From: Stereocaulon alpinum
Lineage: Eukaryota > Ascomycota > Lecanoromycetes > Lecanorales > Stereocaulaceae
Length of the DNA: 64,000 bases
Assembly (NCBI GenBank): GCA_018257865.1
Contig: JAEUBA010000047.1
Span: 1 to 64,000, forward strand
Reading direction: 5' to 3'
The notes below the pieces were generated by a model. That model saw nothing but the letters and a program-made list of their open reading frames with translations, searched no databases and was not told where the DNA came from. This document shows positions 21,937 through 32,862 of the stretch, one piece after another; position 1 is the first letter of the stretch; every line of letters begins with the position of its first letter. The position numbers and the translations under genes were made by a program.

Positions 21937-22851
21937 GTACCAGCCTAATCTCGGGAGATCGACTCGAGCTGGATATCCCTGTGCTCATCATGCTCGACAC
22001 ATTGAAGAAGGTTTAGGCGGATGGTCAACGTCTCAACGCTTTGCAGTCGGTACGCAGACCCTCAACAGCTAGGCAAGTCATAGTGCATTGCAAACCATCG
22101 TCCGCGCGAAAGGGAGGTGGGTACTCTAGTCTTTGCTCAGTGGCGAGGACTGTGGGAACAAAATACATCTCTCAAGTAGTGACGATCTACGCGGCCGCCA
22201 AAACTTTAGCTGCGGTCCGATTTGCAAACTAAAAAGATCCAGATCATATGAGGATCAATAGTACGTACTTCAGCAACTAGATCCTATTACAGACCCTGGA
22301 GGAGTTTTGTCAACGCCCTTTCCAATAAGTGTAGACCCTTAAAGCAGCAGTCTCCGGATTTACCTACTCCGAGAAGTCCTAGGGCAGCTACCTTACATAT
22401 ATGAGCGCTACGATGAGCCAGACCTCAGACCCCGCGCCGCGGAGCGGGGCCATAACGTCGGCGGCTCCAGTGACCTACGTACCTTCTCACCAGTAGCGGA
22501 CATCTACATCGACTCCGCCTGCATATTGCGGGACATGGTAATAATGTTGCCAGGACAAGCATATAAGGCATTGTGGTTCATAACATGCAAAAAGCCAATG
22601 CATTATGTGCTATTTAAACATTACAGGCAAGGAGCCGTCTCCGAGGAGAGAAAGGAATGTGTCGTCGAACAAATCAACTAAATAAGCGCAAAAGACAGAA
22701 TGTCGGTGTACGAGTATCATGCCCAGCCTTTGACAACTTCCTTTAGAACAATGAGTCGCCACCACCGCAACGCAACATCAGTAGAGATCATACGATCGCC
22801 CGTGCCTTAGTCGTGCACCATCATGATCTGCCAAAGATCCACACCAATCGT
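21937..22851. other. No recognisable gene
   Basis: Normal composition. One short plus-strand frame (22,041-22,232) without motifs. Would be the region once continuous with 15,445 before the transposon inserted, but I could not join a gene across it. Confidence 0.35.
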
Positions 22852-23314
22852 TTAGGCTTTGCCCCGGGAGTAGCCTGTAGACATGGGCATGTAGGTGGAG
22901 CTGGATTTACCTCCCTTAGGAGGGCCTTTTGTTGGACTCTTCGAAGGCTTCGGGGTTTCGCTTGGTTTTTCAGAATGGTATTGGCTTGTCGAAGAAGGGG
23001 GAGGTGGTTTTGGACTTTTAGTAGGGCCCTTTGGAGGACCCTCCGAAGACTCTTTTGGTGAACTTTTCGTAGGCTTTGGCGTTTCGCTTGGTTGCTGCTC
23101 ATAAGTCGATGTTCTGTGTAATGTTAGTATATCTAGAGACAGTCCATCCGCGCAGGACTTACATAGGATGTCCATAGTAGCTGCTTGTCACGGAGGATTT
23201 ATATTCACAATCCTCCTTGCATTCGTCACCGCCGTCACCTTTGCCACGTGCAATCACATGGCCGAACACTGTGGTGAAGGACACAAAGGTCAGAAGGACG
23301 GTGCTGAAGCGCAT
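22852..23314 (-). CDS. Small secreted proline-rich protein (137 aa)
   Basis: Two exons (23314-23163 and 23113-22852) joined by a 49-nt intron with GTAAGT donor, CTAAC branch-like site and CACAG acceptor; phases match exactly (152 + 262 = 414 nt). Exon 1 starts MRFSTVLLTFVSFTTVFGHV, a clear signal peptide, followed by a short acidic stretch with two Cys (DECKEDCEY). Exon 2 encodes a Pro/Ser/Lys/Thr-rich domain with two diverged copies of a PSETPKPTKS-type repeat and GPPKG motifs, ending SRGKA. The protein should be secreted and disordered, perhaps wall-associated or effector-like. No family recognised. Plus-strand frames over the same DNA are shadows of the repeats. Confidence 0.75.
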
Positions 23315-26300
23315 GGTGAAGGTGATTCTTGGAAGGATTGGCAGAAAAGGATAATGCTCTGGGTGTAATGGGAGTTCGAAGAGGAAGTCTGATGAGCTGT
23401 GATTGAGAACAGAAGAGGAACCGTGAAGGTGCGAGCCTTTATAGAAAACTGTAGAGCGCCATCACCTTCCTGACCCTAACAAAATGCGCAGTGTCCATTC
23501 TCAATCACAGGCAACGCATGCAGCTAGTGATCCTCTGTGACCGTCATGGATGCTATCCATGATTCAATAGTTCCAGACAACCCTTGAACGGCTGCATAAG
23601 AGACATGCTCAAGAGGATGATAGGGACGCATGCCAATAGGAAACGTTTCTTTGTGTGCAAGCCATCAAGCCACAAGGACAGTACTCTACATCTCTAGACA
23701 CGCTCCTGCAAGCCTAGTAGCTTGGACGAAAGGGCAAACTTGGAACGGGTGAGCCGAGCTTCGCACTCGAGGTTTTGATGGTGCCGTCCTTGGCGCCGTT
23801 GGGCGTTTCCACGCTGCTCTTTTTCCGAAAGAGTCATCACACCCCAACATTAAGCTTTCAATCAACGACTGATATCTCGTAATTATGAGGTCCATGCCGA
23901 CACGTCAGAGGTCCTTGTCATTTCGTGTGTACCAGAAGAGGCTACATCGATGGCAATGAATTGGCTTAGCTTCGAACATCTGCACGACAAATCAAGGTTG
24001 ATGAGCTGAAGGACCTTGGGCTTGACCGCTAGACTACCACTAGACCAAACTTGAACCACATTCAATTGGCCATATTCCGACCCCACGGCCGGAGAAACCA
24101 TCGCATTATTGGCCCCCAGTCGCGCGAATCTCGGGTCGGTCCATTGCCGCGAGGGGTTATCAGGAATACTCTCAGTTTCGGTGCTGCTAAAAGACCTGCT
24201 AGAAGAAAGAGAAGAACAACGTACCTGGACGAGTCGAAAAGGCTTCAAGTTTGGGGACCACAGTACGTTGGAAGATACTTTTACACATCGACATGCGGCG
24301 GGAGGATAACGGTCACGCATGATGCTGGTCAAACTCAGGGCGTTTTTTGACCCTGCGTATGCGATCAACTGGCGTATGCATGGCTTGAAGAGGAAATACA
24401 ACTGCAGTCATCTTTTGGCAGCGCCAGTCCGACAACAATTGACAACAAGTGGTGTGATCGATGCGCATATGCAGGAGTTGTAGAGCAACTCCGCATGTAG
24501 TCAACGTTCAGCGGCGTAAATCGAAACTTCTCACTAGACTAAGACTTTTACACGGGTATGGCTGGAAGAGGGCCACGGCGCCAAGGTTGAACAGACATTT
24601 CTTGGCCTTAAATCAACGAGCCTGCATGTGCATAAGCAGAACCTGAAGAAGGAAACACAAATGCAACTTTGCTCTAGTGCATGCATCAATACGGGAGATC
24701 AAACGATGTGGGGATGTCCTGATATGGAACGCCTTGGCGCGCGTGGCTGAATGGTACAAGCGCAGAAAATCTGTTGGCTTATTACAGATCAAACCAAATG
24801 AACGCACCTTTACCCCGGATGAAACGGTATGCAGTCCTCGGGGAGTCAACAAAAGTTGCAGCTGGCCATGCAATGCCCATGTGGGAACATCGTGGGGTCT
24901 GCTGATCTTTTCGCGTGTACCTGAATTGGCCGATGCGTCTTGTGAACCGTTGGACTAGGAACGTGTTCTTGTTGGCGCCCATGGGAATAGCTAACTTCGA
25001 ACCTCGGCCACTTGGAGCGCGTTACTATGATTGCTACCGCGTCTTTAAGCATGTCATGTCTGTGCCGCTGCCGCTGTCGTTGCCGTTATTGTTGCTTTCT
25101 CAATCGACGTCGCTAGATCCTAATTGCTGTCATTGCTGTCTCACTTCCCAGTCTTGTTTTTCGATTTGCTATGCGATGTTGACTGGTTGCAACCTCAATC
25201 GCAAACTATGTCGTTGTTCTAACTTCATCAGCACTCGGGAATCCCGAGCCCTGGGGCTAGTGGCGAGGCCCTAACACTAGGGGATGATCTAGTAAACATG
25301 CCCCTTTGCTAGTATTAGGGGCTGGCCCATGCACCCCCGCTGACCCTGGAAGATGGATAGTGTCACTTATCACTATACTAGGTAGCTTTTGGCGGCAAAA
25401 GATTACACGTTAGAACATTACACATCCCGCCTCCGCCGCCAAGTGGGTTAGGGTCCTACAGGTACCACGATCCAGATTTTCTTATGGATCAGTGGCAAAC
25501 CTGACTAGTGTCAAGTTTTGCTCAATGTGAACTCTAAGTACTGGAATACCGGGGCTTCGAAGAACTTAAGTCTATTGCTGACTTCTTGCCTAATCACATC
25601 ATTACTCAATTGCGGTTGTGGTAGCTCGATACGGAGACCATTAGGTTTTGGGCCAATGCTAAACGGGTTTAGGCAATGCTAGCGGAGCCAAACGCATTCA
25701 TGAGGGGTACCTCGAACTCTAGAAGCGTTGTCTTTGATTGAGCCCTTGTTGGGCTGTCACCATGAAGATCCCGCCATCTCCGAGGCATGCACGCCATCAG
25801 AGAGCCCATACTAGCCTAAAAGTGCAACTTGGGTGGTGATCCATCACAGGAGCATGTACGATGTCCCGGAATCCTGGTGTGGTGCTGCACTCCTTGGAAT
25901 CGCTGTCTCACTCTCCACGCGATGGCCTTGGCCATCTCGTGCAACCCTACCCTCTCAGTCTCGTCGAGACATATCCGAGCCTACCCTTCCGTAACTAATA
26001 GTCAGATCTACCTGACTCGAAACAAGCCACAGGAGTTGCACTATCAACAAATCGAAGCTCCCTCGTAGTCTTCTCCGGACTCTAGCTTTCTTCTCAAATC
26101 CTCTATATCCCAGTGAAGAAAATGCTTGACGCATTACACGCAAATCACTGGCAAAGGCTGAAGTGCAAAGTGTGAGGGACGGTGCGTGCTGTTGTTGTGC
26201 TGTTGGTCGACGGTGTGGTCCACTCTACGAGTGTTAGGATTTCGACTGTCTGACAATGTCTCATAATGCCGCACCGCTGCTGATGAGTCTGACAGATCAA

Positions 26301-26339
26301 TCTAAGGCTCCTCCGCTTAATTTATTATTTTGAATTTTG
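23315..26339. other. Gene-poor, probably decayed DNA
   Basis: Several frames of 60-170 codons on both strands lack motifs, start context or matching splice sites; the longest (23,883-24,401 minus) was not recognised. A short inverted repeat lies at 25,269-25,322. Composition is normal, so decay here is not mainly by RIP. Confidence 0.4.
25269..25322. repeat. Short inverted repeat
   Basis: CCCTAACACTAGGGG at 25269-25283 resembles the complement of 25301-25322 (CCCCTTTGCTAGTATTAGGGG plus C). May be a hairpin or a small transposon end; no partner copy was found. Confidence 0.35.
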
Positions 26340-29300
26340 CGTGGTCAACACTGCGATCAACACCGACCGATCGATACAATCCCAATGCTTGTCAGCTTCG
26401 TACAGCAGCACGTTGACGACAACAGTCAGACCCTGCGAAATCGCGGCTTGCAGGCTTGCACAAGTATTCATCGTCGGCGTCGATATTCGCTCCATGCTTT
26501 AGAGAGGCTGGAGTGTCGAGTGTCGGCCGCACAGCATAGGCAACCTGCAATGCAGTGCAGTATTTGCCTCCTATCAAATTCACCTCAGCACCATGCCGCC
26601 GCAAAATCTATACTATGACCTCAATCCTAGCGGCTGCTGCAGCCTGGGGAGCGGTATAACATTGGCCGCATGTTGCATCACATCGGCACCTTCGCGTCGA
26701 ATAGCAGTACTACTCTCAACGATCCCCATGAGCAGTAGCTTGGAGAGCGTCCGTAGTGCCATTCCCAGTGCCAGCGTCTGCTCGCTCCTCCACTACAAAG
26801 ACGTAACGTTTCGGCATCATGCTGGTAGGATGTTACTGCACCTTGAATTGGATCTCCATGTTGCCCTTGACCTCTGAAGACAAGGTCGGCTTCGCTTTCG
26901 GACAGGCCTGGACCACAAAGGCCTGTTGGGGAGCAGGAGTCAGCACTCTTTTTGCGTAGCAAATGAGGTGTCACGAGGTCGCTGTATGGCGGCGTGCCAT
27001 GACTCAGGCGTTCAAAACTATGTGGTTCAGAGGGACTTTTCAGCTTTTCTCTCCATCGCAAGGTAGCTCAATTGTCGTAAGACAATGGCTAGTAGTGTTG
27101 ATAGATTGCTTGAATTGATTAGGAGCAAGAGAAGCTTGCTCATTCTAAAATACCTACTCGCTAAGCCTATGCTTGGCGCTCACTAGTTGATATCATGACA
27201 TCAATGTTCAATTCAACAATCCATTGTGAAATCGGAACCGTTCCTCCTCAGACCTCAACAAACAATTTCAGAGACCAGCCTTCGAACATCGACACATGTT
27301 GCAGTTGTGTAGTACTCAACTTCACTAACTCTTGAGGTTCCTAGCCAAGCATTTTGGTGGCGAAATGGTCTTGAATGGGATAGCGAGCTGCTCCGACTAT
27401 ATCCGCAATCTTTAAATCCGCTGTTACAATGACTTCTGCGCAGGTGTTTCGAGGTCCTCGATCTATCCACGCCGTCCACTGAAAGCGGCAGCGGCTGGAG
27501 CGATCTCAGTTCCCTTGCCATCGGCCGTTGCTGTCTACACCATATTGGAGGAGGGTAAGTGGGGGTCTTTCTCTCGGGATGAAATGGAGTAATGTCAGGC
27601 ATTGCCCCTTCTATTTCCGCAATCCATGCTTGGAACAGTCTGGTATAGGTTCGTCGAGTCGGTAATCGTGGTCAGGCAAGCGCTAGATAGCGCAGCCCAA
27701 ACAAGATTGTCTCCTCGTCTGCCGGTGATATTGTTAGAATTCCATCAAAAACCAACAAGTCCTTGCACAAGTACAGCCCTTCCACATAGGCCGCGCCTAG
27801 ACTTCATTCCTTCATTAAGTACAGTAAAAAAATCGAAACACCACGCCCGATCGTTGCCACCACTGCCATCGAAGTCGGCTTAAGTACGAGCGAAGCCTGC
27901 AGCATACAGACGCCGAATACATCGGGATAGACTGACGTCATGAGAGAAGCGGCGTAAAGACGACCAAGGATGCTCGGATCGATTTCGCATTGAAGCAAGA
28001 ACATAGCCAAGTCCAGGTTATCTCTTTGGGTTGCGATTTACAACCAAGTCCGTCTGTCCTCAGAGCACTTTTGGCCGCATGAATAAATGTCCGCACCTTT
28101 ATGCGGTAGAAGTCCGAACATGACTCGTAGAGCCCTTTAGATATACCGGCATCGATGCATTATAAGTTTGCTTCGTTGAGCTTGGGGACGAGTCCATTGC
28201 GAAGAAGAGCCAGACGGCGAGATAGGCATCAAGAAGAACTATTGAAGCCGCGGTGATCAAGAGATTGCCTGTTCCATGTAACATGCTTGATCCATGTATC
28301 GTGCTTGTTGTGTAAGACTTGCTTAATCCATGTACCTTGCTTGATCCATGCAACTTGCTTGATCCACGCGACTTGCTTGTTTCATGTAACTTGCTTGTTT
28401 CATGGGACTTGCTTGTTCCATGGGACTTGGTTGATCCATGTAGCTTGCTTGATCGGTGTAACGTGCCTGATCCATGTAACTTGCTTGTTCCATGTAATCT
28501 GCTTATTCCATGTAATCTGCTTCGTGTTGGAAGGAAGAGGTTTTTGCTGCCAAGCATGTCCTGACTAATGGCCGCATGATTGCAGTGCATGCAAAGAGGC
28601 GTTGAGACTAACATCCCGAAAAGGATTGACAGGGATGCCAAATGTACATGCAAGCACTGTGCCACGCTGGCTCTCACCAGCAAAAGTCACGTCTATTTCA
28701 GCACTGGAGGGAACCCTAACGAGATTATCTTGCCCTTCAAAACTTGCAATTTGTGGACAATCATCATAGTGGTCGTAGGATTGTAGATCAATGCCACCGT
28801 CGAGAAGGACATTCAAGGTCGTGAGGAACTATTTCAGCGCCGTTTATGTCATATAAATTACGATGCGTGCGCCTTCTGGCCTTCACATCAGCTTTATACT
28901 CTAACACACAACTGACAATGTGGAGGTGACATGTGCTACAATCCGACTGTAGAATACCAGCACCCTTGTCACTCTCATCTTTTTCTTTCGGACTCTTTAG
29001 TATGAAGTCTCCTATCACGCTCAGGTTGCCAAGATATAATGCAGCCATCAAGTGCGTATGCATGACATGTTTCTTCATCAATTTGCATCCATAAATCTGT
29101 CGATAATAATGTCCAGCAATGCGTTGTTCCTTCCGATGATCGCCGATACCTGTGGAGATAAGTTGGGCCACCTCGGCCTTCTCTAGACGAACAGTCATAG
29201 AAGAGTAACTGCACGCTGCCTTCGTGACCCTTCTCTGGCGCCGCTGCTAATAGAGTTCTTGGAGGCTTGGTCAGCAAATGCTTGAGTATGGCGATAGTAA

Positions 29301-29690
29301 TGCATTGGGTACTGGCCCTGTATCATACATACCGAATTTCGCGTTAATAAATTTCGTAAGGACCCTTTTCCCCGGAAGATCTTCCACCGCGACCCCTTGC
29401 CTAGGGAGAGCTCCCACTTGGAGGACTTTGCCAAACTTGGCCCCTTTGGAGTCAACCGGCACTCCATGCTTCACTGAAAGCGCAGGAACTTCAGCATGCC
29501 CCTTCGATGTAGTAGCAAATAGATACTCGGAAAGCCTAACGGTATTGTCTCTCTTCTTACAAATTCGCCAAGAGAGTCTCCGGCCCCTTGCCGCGTTGTG
29601 GACAATTGTTACCCTTGCGTGAGCTGCGTAGTCGAAAACTTGACACTGGTGTAGTGCTCTGACACGATGGGACCTTGAGGATACGGCCAC
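26340..29690 (-). pseudogene. Long ankyrin-repeat gene, heavily frameshifted
   Basis: Minus-strand ankyrin-like pieces run in order over 3.3 kb but keep changing frame. Examples are TSKGHAEVPALSVKHGVPVDSKG (29.5 kb, shown here with its loop), APEKGHEGSVQLLF (29.2 kb), LMAALYLGNLSVIGDFIL (29.0 kb), LNVLLDGGIDLQSY (28.8 kb), LAMFLLQCEIDPS (28.0 kb), and RRHGAEVNLIGGKYCTALQV with LKHGANIDADDEY (26.5 kb). Stops and frameshifts are too many for introns alone. The intact form was probably a large multi-repeat ankyrin protein, perhaps with an N-terminal NTPase or other domain now unrecognisable. A minisatellite has expanded inside it. Confidence 0.6.
28262..28525 (-). repeat. 18-bp minisatellite encoding SKLHGT-like hexapeptides
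   Basis: About 14 head-to-tail copies of an 18-bp unit (plus strand approximately ACTTGCTTGATCCATGTA), all multiples of three. Read on the minus strand it gives repeated SKLHG(T/S), SKSHGT and SKLHET units in one open frame. It lies inside the ankyrin pseudogene, on the coding strand of that gene. Confidence 0.8.
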
Positions 29691-29981
29691 CCCAAGCTAT
29701 TGGCCTAACCCCCACCCGCATGTTTCAGGAGGGCCACAACAGAGTCATAGCTGGTTGTGGTAGTGAAGGCATACACAAGACGGAAACTGGCGACCTCAGT
29801 CAAGTCCCGTTGCCGCCTCCGTGAAAGGCCACCCTGACCTCCTTATTGTGCCCATAACTCTTCATGTAGCTAGAGCAGAATCGCCTCTGCATAAATGCAT
29901 TGTGGTAGGTGTTGACCATGTTCAGGTCGACTGTTGTCAAAGCAGCTGATAGTGTACTCTTTTGCCGGTATCTCAGGGCGA

Positions 29982-30950
29982 TCAATTGGACTGCGTGACT
30001 TGGAAGTAAAGCCCAACCAGTGCGACCTCGGCTATTTAACATGTCAGTTCTATTGCCAGCAAGAACCTTGCAAGGGGCATGAAAGATGTCACCAGCAGCA
30101 AGAGTGAGCACAAAGCCCATGACTGTGAAGACAGTCTGCAGATCTCCACCTTTGAGAGACCAAACAATAGAAGCGACAATGATAGCAACGGTGATGAGCA
30201 CCGCGATGAGGCCGAGCTTCTCTGCCCACAGCCCTTGTTGGAATTCGAGCCCAACGGTCTTGCCCCGATCCTGTGCCTTGAAGTCGACGAACCAGTCGAC
30301 CCATTCGTGTTCTGGTCGAAGTCGATCTGGATGATGGTAGGCGTGCATGAAGGAGTGGGAATTGGGGTTACTCTTTGTATCTCCTTTGGGGATGGGTACG
30401 CTGTTCGGGGTGTACTAGTTCACGAAGATGTTAGTGTAGTCCCATGCTAGACATTGCGCATTGCACTCTGCCTTCACCACGTGGTATGTATCACAGCCAG
30501 GCCGAATTTGCATAATCTCTCTCATTCGTCTGGGCCCCACAAATACGTTGCGCATTGTAGTAGGCACCGTACCTCGATTGGTATGATATGCTTCAACTTC
30601 GTGAAACCAAATATTCTCCTCCAAGACTTCTGCAGCTCATGCCTGTATATGGCCCGTATATCCTCCCACAGCTCAACGTCATTTATCTTCCTTCTATCAA
30701 AGCTGTACGGCGCAGTGCGCCATCGATGGGAAGGCGCGCCTTGGAAGACGCAGAAAAGAAGGTCGACTCTTGGCGACTTTTCCCTTCCCAAGTCGTAGCC
30801 CCTGCCCGAGTGCCGTCTCTTCTTCTTGGACGATCTGTAGTATTCATCATCAGAATAGCGGCCTCGTTGATCTCGTCCAGGCGGTGGTGGCGCGCGAGGA
30901 CTGGGTGACTCGTCATCATCTGAGGGCGGTCGAGACTTGCGCGAAGCCAT
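29982..30950 (-). CDS. Two-pass membrane protein, uncharacterised fungal family
   Basis: Three exons (30950-30573, 30414-30093, 30031-29982) give 249 residues. Intron 1 (158 nt) runs GTACGG...ACTAG and intron 2 (61 nt) GTGACA...AATAG; total 750 nt, in phase. The N-terminal 60 residues are polar and low-complexity (Ser/Asp/Pro, then KKKRRH). A conserved-looking middle follows: ELWEDIRAIYRHELQKSWRR, KLKHIIPIEYTPN, MHAYHHPDRLRPEHEWVDWF. Two hydrophobic helices end the protein (about 193-213 and 220-243), finishing ALVGLYFQV. The pattern is familiar from hypothetical proteins of filamentous ascomycetes, but no function is known to me. Without removing intron 2 the frame runs on and loses the second helix. 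Divergent from the gene at 31,302. Confidence 0.8.
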
Positions 30951-31301
30951 CGTGCTACTGAAAGATCGCGTAAAATAGTCCCTTCAGATAGTAAAATACA
31001 CATAAGAGAATGAAAAGGTTAGGATAGCATAGTTGTCCAACCCAAGGGCGACGTAGGATATGGAGGAAAGCGCAGCTGACTTCATTATCTTGGCGTAAAC
31101 AAGTTCGGTGATTAGTTTTTCCACCCCCGGGCGGCAGCAGTAGGTAGCTGAGCCACCCTGTCATGCATGTCAGACCAAGGCATTCTCTTCGGCGGAAAAG
31201 CTGAAAGATGAGCTATATTATGGAGTGCCGTTTAAGAGCTTTGTCTCACGAGCCTTTGACGAGGTTTCATATCCATCTGGACGGAAAGCGCAGCTAGCAG
31301 T
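30951..31301. promoter_or_regulatory. Shared divergent promoter region (351 bp)
   Basis: Lies between two intact, oppositely transcribed genes (30,950 minus and 31,302 plus). No TATA box was obvious on either side. The short spacing suggests shared regulation. Confidence 0.45.
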
Positions 31302-32074
31302 ATGTCGACTCCACTTCCTCCTGGCGCATCCTTTTCCTGCGGGGATAGTCCTCATTCTACGACTGCAAGTGTAACAGGCATCTTGACTTTCGTCTTCGCC
31401 ATCGCGGCTAGTTTTAACTTCTTTCTTAGTCAGACAAAGGATAGTCCGCAGCAGATTAGGATTTTCATCGCATCTTTAGAGGCCTCTTTCCGCGAGGTTG
31501 ACGAGTTCATGAAAACCGTGCGGCAGGAACTACATGGGGTCCATGGCCCGGCTTACTTATATATGAAAGGAGAAGTCGACCGTATCGGAAATCAAGTTGG
31601 CTCACAACTAAGCTCTCTGGGCCTAACAGCTCAAAGATACCGCCCCGATCATTATAATTCCCGTATGAAGAGGTGGAGTAATCGAGTGCAGTTTGTGCTT
31701 GCGCAGGATGAACTGCGTGGCAAGGTCGCTGAGAAAGACAGAATGATGGAGGACATCCGTCGTGTTCGGGACAAGTACGTATACGCACTGTGTCCTTCTA
31801 TTTGCAGCTTGGCCTTGAGTGCTGACCTTCGGCAAACAGGATCGATAAATTGAGACAGGATGAGGAAAGCAAGCGTCAGTGGGACAGACAGTGTAAGCAG
31901 CAGGAGGACTTGCTGAAGCGGCTAGATGCGTTGGAGGCTGCTCAACGCGTCATGAATGAAGCCTTGATCCCAACCACAGGAAGCATGAGCAGGACGCATA
32001 ATGCGCAAACCGGGGCAGGCACTGGTTTTCCGGGCCATGTACCACCAGGAGACAGTGATGCGGCTACTGCTTGA
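31302..32074 (+). CDS. Coiled-coil protein with N-terminal hydrophobic helix (235 aa)
   Basis: Two exons (31302-31774 and 31840-32074) with a 65-nt intron (GTACGT...AACAG); 708 nt in phase. The N-terminus has one hydrophobic helix at about residues 25-43 (TGILTFVFAIAASFNFFLS), then charged helices that continue into a coiled coil across the intron (AEKDRMMEDIRRVRDK joined to IDKLRQDEESKRQWD, then LLKRLDALEAAQRVMNEAL). The last 40 residues are Gly/Thr-rich and disordered. The layout (short N-terminal hydrophobic segment, SLEASF/EVDEFMKTVRQ helix) recalls fungal N-terminal membrane-associated domains of unknown function. Divergent from the two-pass membrane protein gene. An alternative reading through the intron ends in early stop. 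Confidence 0.75.
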
Positions 32075-32862
32075 ACTATCATTTCCATGATCTGGATCCA
32101 AGCGAGGTAATGAAGAACCATGTTCGGATAGATAGATTGGAGGACGACTTGTCTCTGCAATGCGGTTACGGCTGCTCATCCTGTCTACTGACCATGCAGG
32201 GTAATCTCTAACATCATGTATCCAAAGAATGAAGGAATGATGGATAGCGGGGTTGTTCGAAAGGTCCTTGGATACTTATCTGAAAGTCTGGCTGTGTCCC
32301 TTTGTTGTTAGCACATCTTACCTTTAAGTATAGTAAATACTTTGCAGACCCAAGCAGGTTTTAGGAAAGTTCACAAGAGTGGTGGTGATTATAAATACTT
32401 GAGTAAAGAATATGTATGAAAAGGCTCAATGAGCTCCCGGATGATGTACAGATATCCCTCCCTAGACACACGTCCTCCCCAGGAATCCTAGCGCCCGCTA
32501 TGCATTCAGTCGCTCATACCGTTGATATTGACTGTTTCTTTTGACAAAAGAAATAACGCTAAATGTTGGACGTTCTATATATGGGAAAATTAGACACAGA
32601 AGATTTGTAAAGCTCGTTGTTCACGTTCGTTCCGCCAGTCAGGGAGGTGTTCGTGGAGAAGCCGGGCTGAGACAGCATCACAATGTGGCCGACGGCTCAA
32701 GTAAGCCACCAGTCCCGTTCAATCCATGCGGTCGATGCGGGAGGGCTCCAGCCGAAACTGTGAGTGTCAGGAATCCGCATCAGCATCCGGGATGCAGTAT
32801 GGACTAAGAATCCATCCCATTCTACCGTAGGCCAGACATGTCTTCCCAGTCCTCCAGCCCGG
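32075..32862. other. Intergenic, convergent gene ends
   Basis: Lies between the 3' ends of the genes at 31,302 (plus) and 34,305 (minus). Short frame 32,541-32,807 has no motif. Nothing else seen. Confidence 0.4.

Noticed and set aside
22813..23104. Plus-strand frames with Gly/Phe-rich product
   Set aside because: Mirror image of the proline-rich secreted gene on the minus strand, whose signal peptide and intron are convincing.
23883..24401. 172-codon minus-strand frame
   Set aside because: Longest frame in a decayed region but without family motif; could be a relic, not enough to call.
24735..24850. tRNA-like start (CGTGGCTGAATGGTACAAGCGC resembles the D-arm of a Ser/Leu tRNA)
   Set aside because: No matching acceptor stem or T-arm (GGTTCGAATCC-like) follows at the right distance.
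28262..28525. CRISPR-like array
   Set aside because: Units are contiguous 18-mers without spacers in a eukaryotic genome; it is a minisatellite.
28287..28568. Cys/His-rich plus-strand frame (TCLIHVTC-like repeats)
   Set aside because: Produced by reading the 18-bp minisatellite on the other strand; no start context or domain.
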